From: Diadema setosum
Taxonomy: Eukaryota; Echinodermata; Echinoidea; Diadematoida; Diadematidae
Direction of reading: 5' to 3'
Assembly (NCBI GenBank): GCA_033980235.1
Contig: CM067067.1
Span: 26,744,451 to 26,808,450, forward strand
Length of the DNA: 64,000 nt
Position numbers and translations under genes: made by a program. The notes under the pieces are model-generated. The model made no database searches, had not been told where the DNA came from, and was given only the letters and a program-made list of their open reading frames with translations. Shown piece by piece: positions 25,991 through 38,647 of this stretch (positions within the stretch are counted from its first letter, which is position 1; every line of letters starts with the position of its first letter).

Positions 25991-28900
25991 GCGTGTAGAC
26001 TTTTTGTAATGTTCAAATGTTGCTTTAGTCTTGTGTCATAATGATGCTCAACTTTAAGACAGTAATCAGATGCATCTTGGGGAAGATTGTGATGTATTAG
26101 GTCATACATTTCAGATCTATCCAATGCAAAGTTGGACAATTTGTAGATTGATAGATTCAGGGAGTTTTTGTCAGTTGATAAATGCAAAGCTGGTTTGATT
26201 ATGGGGTTAGAAACATGTTTTTGAAACACTGAAAAAACTGTGAATGCAAATGTGTTTGGGCTAGAAAGTATCTGTGCAGAGTTAGTAAACACAAAGTGGT
26301 TTCGAAATGCGTTCTACCTCAGACCTGCCCATGCCAACCACTGCCAACTACACATCTCCACTCCTCAGGTCAAACTGCGCAATAGAGCTGTGCAGTGACA
26401 AGGCTTCCCAATTGACTCATGACAGAGTTGATAAATGCAACAATTCGAGAAACATGATCCGAAAGACATTTGCAAATGCATTTTGATAGTGGGTATTGAA
26501 ATGTGTTTCAAACATGGAAAAGTTGATAAACACAGCCAAAATAAAATTATGCAAGGATATACTTATACTACAGTAAAGTCAAATAGTTTCAACAAAGGAA
26601 CAACTCATATTACAACTGAAAGTTTTGGGGTCTTCTTGGTACATCTGAAATTGAAACCTAGAGAAATCCCATGGTTACTGTGAGGCCCTTTCTGCTGCCT
26701 TTGAAAAGTGCAACCACTTGGAAAAAGAGATTGACAGAAAGATAGGGAGAAATCCTGCGAAAGAACTAATATTGCCCCTTTTCAGGTGGAGACAAAGTCA
26801 TAATGGCCATTCTCATTTGACAGATGCCAAGAAAAAAGGTTCCCCCTTTTCCAATTGTTCTCTTCTAAATGTTACTGCGAAGGCAGCGAGCACACAGGCG
26901 TAGATGAATTCCCCCATTCATTTGTTGATGTCTATGGGATTGAGCATCCTGTCTCCAAGCTAATTTCTTGTCCATTTCCTCCCCGTATTGTTGATAAATG
27001 ATTTCCTACTTAGGAGAGAGAGATGCCTGGAGGTTAGAAGCGATAATCATTACCGTCATCGTGATATCTTTCCTCCCATTTTCTCTCCCCTGCTTTTCAT
27101 TCAAACTCAAATGACAAAGGAAGAGACTTTTGGTGAGCCCCCAAACACTGTCACCAGGGTGAAAGGTCAAAATTTAATGATCAAAACTGCCTGGCCGTCT
27201 GTATTTCATTTATATCCTCCATGCTCTTTTTGAAAGGAAAACGATTAAAAAAAGGATCTTCATTGATATTTAATGTCAGAATGTAGGTTTTGATAAAGAT
27301 TTCTCCCTGCCCGTGGGAAAATGTAGAACTGTTCCTTCTCAGTAGATTGTCCAGGATTGCTGTACAGTATGTCAACACATGCAAAATGCCTTACTGTTGC
27401 TCCCACAATTGCATTTAGAATGACATTCAAATAATATGAACAAACTCTAAACTGAAGAATAGTGAAGTCCCTAGAAGGCATTATGTGTATTGTTATTGAC
27501 AATGAGAAAAAAAAAGGGGGGGAACTGGTCCCTTAAGTGCGCTGGCCAATCAAAGGGTAAGGCTGGTGTAGGAGTGGAGGTCTTGAGGAAGTACCCCAAA
27601 TCTGCTCCAGTTTGGGCAAAGTTGTCCAGCAGTTTTTCCTACTTTCTTTGGAAAAGTTTTTCTAATAGGTAGCACCTATGCTTATAAGTGAGTTTCCTTT
27701 ATCCAGTACGCATATCCCTTGTGACCAGTGTAATGTACACAGTGCAACTAAGGATCCTGCTCTCAAATATTCTGACTCTCAAATATTCCAAAGTCCAATG
27801 GTGAAAAATCAATAAAATATGCTTGATTTGCAAAAAGGTGAAGGGGGTGGGGGATGGAGAGAAGAGAGAGAGAGAGAGAGATAGTTGGGAACAAAGTTTC
27901 TGCTTACTTGTTACATATAACTAGGCAGGCTCTTCAAAAACTTTGTTCGGGTAAAATGAGGTCAGGAAGTTTGCACTAATCCATCTTGCTGTTAAATGAT
28001 ACACCAATCAGTGAATATCAAAAAGGTCAGGTGCTGCTTCAAACGAGCTGAGGCCGTACAGAAGAGAGAGAGAGAGGGAGAGAACAGACCAAGGAAAGGA
28101 GAGAAGTGTATGCACACACACTTGTAAGTAGAAATACAAACTGATGTAAGTAATTATGGAACAACAAGTGAGGTTTTGATGTACAATATACCACATAGGA
28201 TGTCGTACTGCTTAGTCATTTTTATAAAGTTTTTGAAGGTTCATTGGCACAGTATTGCATCTGCGAACGTCAATACATTTTCACTTTGGGAAGGCAGTCA
28301 TTCATTGGCACGTAACCATTTCTGCCCTGACTCGAGAGAGAGCCGAGGTCTCTCAGTAAACCTCACTCTTAAGATCATGCAAGAATGGAGTGACAAGAGC
28401 TTGTGGTCATAAGATCAAAGATCACAAGGTCAAAGTGTGAAGAAATGAGTCACCCATATATTCCAAAAACATTGCAATTTCATTTTGAGGACTTTTATAT
28501 GAGAGTGTAGATGCGCGAGCTGAACAAATTTTTATTGGAGTAACAGACTGAAGACTCACATGGCAAAGCTAGTTCTCATGACTTGTGATTTTATGTTGAA
28601 CTCAAATAAACTTGATGTCTCTAATTCGAGTTGAGGTCCTTCATCGCAAATGGTTCAGAAAAGAAGATGTGGTAAAGCCATAAAATATGACTCATCAAGT
28701 ACAAATCGCATCATTGCCGAAGCGTTCAGTCATGATCGTTCCAGTGAATTGAAAGGCACATTTCAATGTCCTCTCCCTTTCTTTAGCAACAAAAGACAAG
28801 TGGTTCCTGATATCTAATTATGATATAAGTCACCATTCTAAATGCACCTTGCCAGGAAAGTTCAACCAGGGTTTGTCTCATGTAAGAAGAGAAGCTATTT

Positions 28901-29494
28901 GATTTTTTGCACAAGAAACTAGTGATAGTCTCCAAAACATAGTGTTATTGCCAGTTGAGAACCGTTATTTTTGTTGTCTTTGTAGAAATGATGCGAAATC
29001 AGTTTGTTTTAACTTATCTCTGAAAAAGCCTGTTTCAAATTATTGTACAGAAACAGTCATTACAGTACAAAGAAGCACTATTTTATTTGCATGGGTTGAG
29101 AGCCAGTGGAAATGAAGCATGCAGAAAAAAAAAAAAACATACTTAAGCTGTGTAGCTTTACAATTGAATGCAGGTGTTGGCAAGTTCACTTTGTATAGGC
29201 TAAGGTTTTCTTTATCTTCTATTCTGGCATGAGATCAATGTGACATTATCTCCTATGAGCATACTCCCTGACCCATCATAGTTACCATTGCTTCCCCCCC
29301 AAAAAAAAAAAAAATAAAAAAAAAATGTGGATTTAAGCACATCAGTGGATTGATCCATTAGTCACAGAGGCAGATGACTTTTTGATTTTTTTTTAATGGT
29401 AGTAAACATCATATTTATAACAAGACTTGTGATTGGTTAAATTCATGTCATGTGACATTCACTGATTTTGTTATGATATAGCATGATCTTGTAA

Positions 29495-30238
29495 TATAGG
29501 GCAAGAGTATCAGTATTGGGTCACTTATCTCTAATCACCAGCCAGTAAGTTCTACTGTCACAACACACGCAGATCACATCAAATCACATACTTGCACACT
29601 CATTCACAACAGGAAACTCCCTTAGCCCCCTCCAAAAAAAACCATCCAAAATCCGAAATTTCACCATCAAAAGTGCAGAATCGGCGCGACTTTCCAAAAG
29701 CGTGCGCGGATTGAGCCCAGTTTTAAGAGTACGGGTTGCCAAAAAAGCGCTAAAAATTGAGAAATACGCCGTTTTCTTGTGGGATTTTTTTGCATATCGC
29801 AAGCTTGGAGTGTGATGGTATCCTCAAAAATGCAAAAAAAAAAACAAAAGTTCTCAATGTACAAGGGTTGAATGCAAGTGCCGATTCCCCAGTATTCGGT
29901 CACCAACGGGCGCCGCAATGTCGCAGATGCAATTGTGCGCCAACAAGGTCGTGCGCGGCGCGTTTTTCATCTGCCTTGAACACGCATTGACTTTGAACGC
30001 GCATATCGTGTGACCGAATACTGGTTGCAGTGACCGTATTCTGGGGAATTTTCAAGGTGATATATTTTGGGATTTTGTGAAATTCTGTGTGATAGTTAAC
30101 AAAATGAAAAATGAGATTAAAGAAATTTGATATATTTCACATACATTGCTGTAGATATGATGTGTGTATGTATTATTTTAGTGTGAAAACTAGTGCAGAA
30201 AAGCTTAAATGACCGAATACTGGGGGTTTTACCCTATA
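29495..30238. mobile_element. Putative MITE with TATAGGG ends and repeated CAGTATTCGGTCA words
   Basis: The left end TATAGGGCAAGAGTATCAGT is an imperfect mirror of the right end, which finishes ...GGTTTTACCCTATA (about 21 of 29 positions agree). The word CAGTATTCGGTCA or its reverse recurs at 29887, 30010 and 30030. The segment is CpG-rich compared with its flanks and lacks a convincing frame. Confidence 0.55.
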
Positions 30239-31190
30239 CTTTTTCATTCTTTGCACAGGAAATCCCATGTTTCACAAATAGGAATGAGTCATCTTGTTTA
30301 CATTTGTGTACTGTTATGTAGCCATGGCGTAAACACACAGCTCCAGGTGAACAGTAACGTAGTGTTGTGTAGACTTATGTATAAACTGCATTTTTGTTTT
30401 TTGTGTTTCTTTTTATCTTTGTGCTTCGCTGAGCATAGAGACAGCATAAAAGGCCAGTGTAACCATAGTCAGTAACATAGGAATATTACTCAACTGTATG
30501 CATGCAGGATGTGAAAGACTGCTTAGTCCTAACAGTGGACCTTACAACTACAGTATGGAAAGTGGTCCATTTAGATTTGGATGTTATCTGTACGTGTATA
30601 GTGTACTCTTAATTTTTGGAAGAAACATAAGCTTTATATTCTCCATGAACATTGGAGTATAACAGTGCCACATAAATCAACAACAGAGTTATAGAGCACC
30701 CTAGCTTGTACAATAGGATTTATTTTGTTTGTGCAGATTGTAATGAAATTATGGCCATAGCTTAGAGCAGTATCTAGCCTAGACAAGTTATACATTATTT
30801 ACACTTCCAAATGGTACACGCTCTTACATACACTATTTTAGCCGGTTGCATTATTAATAGCCCTCATGCAATTCTGTGTTGTGATAAAACTGCACTTGGC
30901 CTAATTTTGCATTTGTCATGCATATGATCTAGTGGGAGCATTCATGATCATACACTAGCTATATGATATTGCAAAACCACAATAGCCATGGTCACATGGC
31001 AAAAGATTGTGAAGTTTGCTTGTCTGTCCACACTGGCAACCAAACTTCTTGATCTTTAAGTTCTCAAAGTTTGGTTGACTGGTGTGCATGCGCAAGAAAG
31101 AAGAGCGCGCCATCTGACAACTAGTGATTATGATGTAACAATGAACACATGTACATTACAATGACAGCATGCCTCGGAGGTACCGCTCGC
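30239..31190. other. Non-coding stretch, nothing distinctive
   Basis: AT-rich single-copy-looking DNA. No exon or RNA gene could be supported. Confidence 0.45.
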
Positions 31191-31265
31191 AAATCAGTCA
31201 TTTCGTCGACGAAATGATCATTTTGTAATGAAATGACAACATTTCATCGACGAAATGACTGATTT
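31191..31265. repeat. Hairpin with 26-bp arms
   Basis: AAATCAGTCATTTCGTCGAC continues to 31216 and is mirrored at 31240-31265 with a single mismatch, separated by 23 bases. Each arm contains its own small palindrome around TCGACGAAA. It probably belongs to a MITE whose outer ends were not identified. Confidence 0.6.
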
Positions 31266-32091
31266 CGTAACGAAATAGGACATGCGACACTTGGCGCTCC
31301 AAACAAATTGTCCATGGTTTAAACCATGGTTTCAATTGTACCACCTTCGTGAATCCGGGCCATAGGGAGGGAGCTTCATAACTAGGTTGTGGAAAAGAAA
31401 CTTCCATGAATGGTAATACATTACAGAAGCAGTCTATTAAAGGGAAGCTCTCCCCTAAAATTCAAATTTTAGAGGTGTGAGGGCATGTCCTAAGAACTCT
31501 AGAGAAAATTCTATCCCATCACAAAAAATGCCCAAAACTGTGAAATATTAATTTTGATATATCAGCACGCACTAGTGCGCGCTGCAATAGTAGCCAGATC
31601 TGAAAATAGTAGCCGCGCGTAGACCATTGGTGTGTGCACGTTTCCTTCGTTTGCCTCTGTCTGCACACAGCTATATCGAATACAGTCTATCGGTGTAGCC
31701 TCATTGAGCCATATGCATCTGCATGAGTAGATGCTGCCGCGGCTGCCTGGTCAGTGGCCCGGCACGGCACCACCAACTTATAGCTGCGTATGTGGACATT
31801 TGCGTGTGTTTGCGTGTTTTGAGAGTATCGCAGTACACAGAAAATTATCAAACTACGCAATCGAATGCAGTTGATAATGCCAGACGACTACTCTTAGATC
31901 AAGGCGCATGTAATTTTTGGCATTTTAGAGATTGCTCTATGTCTTTTTATATTATTACTATATCTCTGTATGTGAGTAACGTTGCACTCTTATATTTGAT
32001 AGGGATATTACCAGTACAATAACCAACATGTACAATGTCAGAAAACTAAATTTCTGTGTACAGATACACTTTAAATCCTGTGAGATTACAT
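31266..32091. other. Non-coding stretch, partly CpG-rich
   Basis: A palindrome CCATGGTTTAAACCATGG lies at 31312-31329. A CpG-rich patch at 31560-31760 resembles transposon bodies elsewhere in the window, but clear ends were not found. Confidence 0.4.
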
Positions 32092-32168
32092 TAGTTACAT
32101 TCAGATGATGATCCTTAACCTCGAGGGTAGCTAACCTTAAGGGAGGATCATCGTCTGAACATAACTAT
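32092..32168. repeat. Imperfect palindrome with ~23-bp arms
   Basis: TTCAGATGATGATCC at 32100 is mirrored by GGATCATCGTCTGAA at 32145. The outer bases TTAGTTACA and TAACTA extend the match with two mismatches. The middle holds CTTAACC and CCTTAAGG words. It may be a solo miniature element. Confidence 0.5.
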
Positions 32169-32576
32169 AGTTAAAATATGTTAAAAAGGCAAATTCCAAC
32201 TTGTGTTCAACTTTGTGCATAACTCCTCTGTAAGCTTCTTTGCCTAAGGTAACCCCAAAATTTGTGTACAGATAGGTTCAGCTGATGTTTTATTGATTAT
32301 ACATTGCCTAGATGCACATGGATGAATTCCAACCGTGGAAATAGAAGTTGTAAGAGGCAGCCAAACAGAACTCTAGGGGTTCATAATGTATTGCTTTTTG
32401 GCCAAAAAAAAAAGTGCATAGATTTGTATAAATTATATGTCCACATTACCAGTCATCTGAAACTGATGGGGATGGATATTCTCTTAATTTATACAGTGAA
32501 GGAATAAACATGCAGATGATAATGAAGTATAGCAGTACAAAGTGAGACAGATTTGTTATGTGGTTATCACATATTT

Positions 32577-32663
32577 AAGTGACATGCTCGCCTTGTAAAT
32601 AACAAAACAAGTGACATGCTTACCTTGTAAATAACAAAACAGGTGTTCCAACACCTGTTTTGT
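32577..32663. repeat. Tandem duplication ending in a perfect 30-bp hairpin
   Basis: AAGTGACATGCT followed by CCTTGTAAATAACAAAAC occurs twice in a row. The second copy runs into ACAAAACAGGTGTT, CC, AACACCTGTTTTGT (32634-32663), a perfect palindrome with a two-base spacer that holds back-to-back E-box cores CAGGTG and CACCTG. Confidence 0.65.
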
Positions 32664-32812
32664 CTGCCACTTATTTCTGTTTTATTTTTACTTGGTGGAG
32701 TTATTCCACAAGAGATTATGGGGGGGGGGGGGGGGCAAAGGGGAGTCAGGCACCCTAATGTTGCATTTTGCAATTGATTCTTTGTGTACAAAATCTTGTT
32801 GTTTGAGGACCG

Positions 32813-33752
32813 CTGAAAATTCTCGCTATCGCCAATGACGTAAAAAGTACGCGGATGTTCATTTAAGCGTCATTTACGATGCATTATGGGATAGTTCGGG
32901 AGCCAAGTCACTTCCGTTCGTACGCGCGTGATACGCGACTAATGCTCGTTACATATACAACTGACTGAATCTTACATGTACTTACTGTTTCCTCGACTTG
33001 AATTTTAGCTTTTATATGATTTGAAATTTCTCCATTCCAGAGAAATTGCCATAAATATGACTATATGGGTCGTTACTGCGAAGCTGCCATTTGTTGATCG
33101 CACGACAATAAACAAACAAATCTACAGAAATATCCCTGGCATGCGAGACGTGACATGGGTGAAGTTTCCGGGTTACTCCACAGCGCGTGCAACTTGCTTG
33201 GTAGCCCGACCAGACGCTGTGCAAAGCACAGTTACTTATACAGTGACTGGGCTGTGTATAGTTACTTACTTTGAAGAAATTGCTTCGGAGACAGGATAAG
33301 TTTGAGATCACGGTTCATTCCTGATTGCGTTCGCGGCACTTCAACAGAGAACAAATAAAACAAAATGGGCATTCCATGACGATATCCAGGTGGGTGAATA
33401 TTTTCCAGTATTATTTTCAGTGTATGCAGAGATGACTGATGTGAAAGTTGTTCGCAATGATCAAGCAGTACCAGTATGTCTAGCTTGTATGCATGTGCTG
33501 CATGCTATATGCAAGGCCTAGGGCAATGCGGGGGCTATAGCCACAGTATGTAACACAGGCCCGGCTGGCTCGGGTACAGCCGCTTATCCGTGGCTGGCGC
33601 GGCACTAGGTAAGGTACACGTACGCGCACGCTAGCACTGTGCAAAATATGCTGTGCACCAGAAGTGCCCGAGTCCCGGAAGTGCACTAAATCTTGACGAA
33701 AAAGCCACATCCGATTAGTTTTTACATCATTGGCAATAGCGAGAATTAGCAG
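32813..33752. mobile_element. Putative DNA transposon derivative with ~45-bp inverted ends
   Basis: The left end CTGAAAATTCTCGCTATCGC continues as CAATGACGTAAAAA and is mirrored by TTTTTACATCATTGGCAA and TAGCGAGAATTAGCAG at the right. The arms are about 45 bp with few mismatches. The 940-bp body is CpG-rich. A 92-codon frame at 33021-33299 inside it resembles nothing I know and overlaps an equally long antisense frame, so it is not called. Confidence 0.62.
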
Positions 33753-36268
33753 GGCTCAGTCAACAGGAATAGACACATTCTAATAAGACATAAGATAACA
33801 ACAATTCCATGGTGCTATTATCATGATTATAATCGTAGCAATCATGATGATAATTATGAAGATAATAGTTAAAGAAAAATTATTGTCATGTTTTGCATTA
33901 TCATCCTTGCATCCTATTTGCAGTAATTATCTTTGTGTCAGAAACGCTCTTAGAAAGTTTCCTTTTCTGTGAAGACATGACAGGCATGTGGATTGACCCT
34001 TTTGTAGTACATTCCTCCGAGGGTTTGCAGTGTTTGTATAATGGCCATTGGGAGTAGTACACAGACATTATGAGACAGACACACCACCACCTCTCCTGTA
34101 CCATGCTGGACCCTGTTAGCTATCATTATCTGGATCAAGATTTGACTCATTTACCAAACACATTGATCTGTTTGTTGTGTCATCAACCTGCAGTCATTAA
34201 CTCTTTGCCATAGGACTGATGAGGCAGATTTGGGCCAGTCTTGTCTGATACTCTGATCTCTCCTCCAGATTATTTTTTCTCTCTCTCCTATCAGCAGAAG
34301 CCCCTCTGTAAGAAGCTCAGCCAATATTCAACCCATCTACATCTAAAGATCGCATTTGACAACTGAAATTGGACGGGAAATGAGAAGGAAAAAAACTTTT
34401 CCAGATGAGACTTTAGTGTCAAGCAGTGAGAGATAATTGCCAGAAGAAAAATAGTAATTTGATACGATGCATAGTTCTCACACTAAAGGTGTCTTCCTGC
34501 TATTTTTCTCCAAAAATAATACCGCATCAGGCCAATACTGCATTAGCTGCATGGAGTCTGTCTCTATTATGAGATGACATATCAATTTTATTAAGCCCAT
34601 TTCATTTTGTATATTCCTCCTTCATATAGGAATAGTGCAGCTTTCAAAACAGGCATGGATTCTGTTGTACTACAGTGTAATGATATTGTACTCTGTATCA
34701 TTCCAGCATATTCTGAAACAAGCAGACTGTCATGTAGGGCATATTTGTTCATTCAAAATGGAGGTAGAATAAATTCATGTGCAAGATGATAGCAAGAAAC
34801 CGAGGTATGCCGTTGGTCTATGTGAACTAAAGTCTGGTAGTCCTCAAGTGTAAGCTTAACATGTGCAGCAGCTACATGTTGTCCTTGTTATTTCAATGAT
34901 CAAACAAAAAAGGTTCCTTTGTCACGAATTCCCAGTGTTGATAGAGTTTAAAATATCCCATGCTTCTTTTTTTTTTAGCCTTGTTACATGATTATGAGTG
35001 GAGGTTATCGGATTGAGAGTTTTGAGTACACATGTTTATCTTATGAAGATGTAGATGTGTTTTGTTGCAAATGTCACAAGTCACTTTAATAGAACAGAAG
35101 CTCACATTCTTCTGTTGTTGTGAGGACTCAAGAAAATCAGAGGTGTAAATGTACCTTAGAAGTCATTCATAAGCAGGAAAATCACTGAAGTGGTTCAGTA
35201 TTCTTATCATGGAGTGACTGACACAATTATGTTGCAAGGCCAAGTAGTAAAACAGTGGAATATGCACATTGAGAATAATTGTGTTCGCTCCCTAGTGGTT
35301 CTGGAATTGATTGGCTCTTTTATACATAATATTTTGTATTACCATAAGATAGTACAAAATCAAACTCATATTCAATAAAGGTTGAAGAAGTTCATAAGAT
35401 GGTCCAACAGTGCAGTGTTTAAAGTCAACTAACAGTAAGATACAATTGTATGAATATGAACATTATAACTTATGTTTGTAGGTAACATGATTTGCAGTCT
35501 GTTTCAAACTGCTCTCATTTGTACATAATCATTTAATCACACTTTGGATAAGAAAGGGGATATACCAGGGATACAGGCAGAACATTGATGTTGCTAACTT
35601 TGGAGAAAATGTATCACATTTTGCATGAATTTGAGCATATTGGTCATTGCACTATGGGAAGAATGAATCCCCCTTAATCTGTAGTTCACTGTACTCTCAT
35701 ACGATTTCCTGGATCATATCACAATTAATATGTTCAAGATTACATACAACAATGTGAAGAAAAAAACAAAACAAGTAACAACATGTCTGCAACTACCATA
35801 ACAGAAAATCTTGTCACATGGTGAGTAGCTTGTGAAACCATATGATGTGAATTTTGAAGTGGTTTCACCCCAGCCTGACCTTGATTGCACTTTGGACTGT
35901 GCAGGGATCATATACACTTTAATATAGACATAAAACAGTACATTAACGTCACCAGGTAAACAATAACAAAACGAGATATCATTTATCCAAAGGTAATTTG
36001 ATAAAGTAGCACATGTCTTGAACTATTGCCAGGGATGGCACGATGGTACTTGTTATTCTATTACTACTATCATCATTTTTTTTTTTTTTGTTTGCTGTCC
36101 TTTTAACTATGGCCAGATGTCACCTGTCGAAGTTTTGCTTCACAAGTATAAGCAAACATTGTATTACTCTGCCTTACTAGCAAAAAAGACAAATTTATTG
36201 CCAGTGTCGTAAAATGTTACCAAGGTGTATCAAAAATATAAAGATAATTCACATGGATTATATTTTGA

Positions 36269-36269
<1 letters not shown>

Positions 36270-36301
<32 letters not shown>
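36270..36301. repeat. (TG)n microsatellite
   Basis: About 16 uninterrupted TG repeats. Confidence 0.95.
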
Positions 36302-36303
<2 letters not shown>

Positions 36304-37162
36304 TTTGTTTGAATAAGAATTCCAGCAATAGAGCGAAGATGATGAAGTGATTACAAGAATGTGATGTACAGTGATATTATGAGTGCTATTCTTGCTGCAT
36401 GCAATCCTTGTGGGTTTGTATGTTCTTGTTTCTTAGTAATCTGTGTTCCTAAAGACGATTTTCAGTGATGGCATATCTTAATCTATGATCCCTAGGAAGA
36501 AAAATAGATCATCACAATTTATGACTGAAGTTGAACCTTAACATATGAATGTTTATTCAACACATCCCACATGTGAATATACTGATTTGTACACTAACTT
36601 ACGGTGAAGATAGACTGGGATTCTAAATATGGCATCACGCATCCCCACCATTGGAACACTGGAACACCTGTCTCAATTTGGAGAGGAATGCTGGGGAGGA
36701 GGGGCACTGGTCGTCACCTGCCATAAGATAAATGCCTCAGGTCTTTGCATAGTGAATAAGAAACGATGGTCATAGTCCCTACTCAAATAATCAAAATAAA
36801 CAATCCAAGGCAGATGGGTGCTTGTTGATAATTCTGATAAGGGGAAATCTTTTTATAGAAGTATGTAGTACACACTGCAGTTGGCATATGCAGATATATA
36901 CATACACTAGTTTGCATGATTATGTAGCTTGGTACTGACAGCTGCCTGATAGAACAATTGAGTAAATAGTGATACCGAATGTGTTATAGGAAATGGAAAA
37001 ACTATGGCATATTAAAACATTCAAATGAGAGTTGGCTTAATTAAAGCAAGATATTATTCAGAGGGGTGAAGGTTCAGGTGTGAGTTTCTTTAAATTGTCT
37101 CCCTCTGCAAATGAAATTTGTTAAGATCTCAACTGCTGATCTGTAAATTAACAAACATGTCA

Positions 37163-37245
37163 GAAAAAAGGAACCAGTGGGACTCGAACCTCTCATCTAC
37201 TGCTGTCCCAGCAACCAGGGACAGCCTGGTGGTAATGTCGCTTCA
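37163..37245 (-). repeat. tRNA-like sequence, probable SINE remnant
   Basis: The minus strand reads GAGGTTCGAGTCCC, a good Pol III B-box. GGTTCC follows, then a T6 run that would act as a Pol III terminator. Upstream lies an anticodon-like stem, CTGTCCC facing GGGACAG. The T-stem and acceptor stem do not pair well, so this is not a functional tRNA. Confidence 0.35.
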
Positions 37246-38647
37246 TTTCTTGACAATAAGATACAAAAGTCTCCCTGATCTGGATATTATTTGGCCTATA
37301 CTGAGATGCATTTAAAACACATGACTTAGGTCTAACTGATTGTTCTTTGGAATCTCCCTAGTTTTGATGTTGGAATGTTGGCAGCTTTGCCAATTCAACG
37401 TCAGTGCGGAACACCATCTTGCATTAGTCACGGCTTATATCCAAGGACCAGTGTGAATACAGTATTAGTGAACCCACTTGTTTAGTGGAAGGTGGAGCAA
37501 TGCAAATAGGTTCTTTTTTTTTTTAAGAGGGGAGATGATCTTCCTGCAGTAACATTCTGTCATTAAATAAAATGATGTTAAGTAGGTGATCAAGCTCTTA
37601 GTCATTCTTGAGACTTCAGCAGCAAGAAAGGGTAAATTCTTTTTTAATAGATGAAGAACTGATTTCCCCTTACTCTCTGGACATTCTGTAGAATCTTAAA
37701 TTGATATTGTTTCACACTCATTCAAATTAAACCCCTCTGTTGAGAAGTAAGATTCAGTTCTGATTGACATATCGGGCAATTTGTTGATCAGTTGCAATTA
37801 AACAACTCAATGCAAGAATTTCTTTGATACGAATAAGATTCAGTACTCAGACTTTGCATTGTGTCAACCCTTCTTCTGGATCATAACCAATGAATTACAG
37901 CTTTTAAAACATTTTCATAGAGTTACTATTCGGTGCTGTATTTTGATATTGTGCAGACATGTGACAGACCCAAACAACTGATTTTGTCTTCTGTGTCCTC
38001 CTTTTATGTGTGTGTATGTTTCTGCCCCCCCCCCAAAAAAAAAACCCCATAAAGTTAGTGCTGATCAACTTGCTGTTGCAGATTATCTTACTACATTATT
38101 GACTCGCAATAATCTGAGCATCAAAACGATGTGCCCAGAGTCTGCTCAAAGTTCAATTTATCTAGCAAGGTTTATACAACGCAATTACTGTATTTTAAAT
38201 GCTGTTTACTTTTGGGGGGTGGGGTTCACGTGTAAAGCTTTGTGCAGTATCACGATGGAGTATGTTTATGTGCATATGTGTAAATCTCACATGATGGTTA
38301 GTAATTGTGTTCCTGCATTTGAAAAAATGATTGAAAGTGATGCGATGGACAATTTTTTGTCACATGACTGTCCAGCTGATTAAAAATAACATGAACATCA
38401 ATACACGAATAGACATTCAAAATTATATCTTCATTGTATCATTAAGAAACATGTGTTTTTCAATCCATACTGTAAGCCCCAGATTGAATTGATGTTGATA
38501 TTGATGAGGGAAGTTTCGAAAAGGAAATGGACATGTTTCATGTTAGGTGCGCTGTTACTCGACAAACAAAAGCCACAAGTAGTACAGAACTGGTTGACAA
38601 TCTGGATTAAAATCAAACAACGAATATCTGCTAAATACAGTAGTCTT

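Larger units (their letters stand above)
24876..29494. other. Non-coding stretch with a duplicated segment
   Basis: Apart from the ~240-bp duplication and the CpG-rich cluster at 25.2-26.0 kb, this stretch has GA tracts at 27863-27882 and 28063-28083 and A-rich runs near 29300. A 126-codon minus frame at 25912-26292 has no recognised relatives and is not called. Confidence 0.45.
33753..38647. other. Non-coding stretch, nothing distinctive apart from simple repeats
   Basis: It contains ATGAT-rich sequence at 33815-33870, the (TG)n tract and the tRNA-like remnant. No coding exon could be supported. Confidence 0.45.

Noticed and set aside
25912..26292. 126-codon minus-strand frame
   Set aside because: No known domain and no supporting splice or promoter evidence; could be a decayed element fragment, but nothing shows it.
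34607..34789. Frame containing NGGR, a word found in the N-terminal arm of sclerostin-family proteins
   Set aside because: No signal peptide, no suitable donor after the motif, and no further similarity; taken as coincidence.
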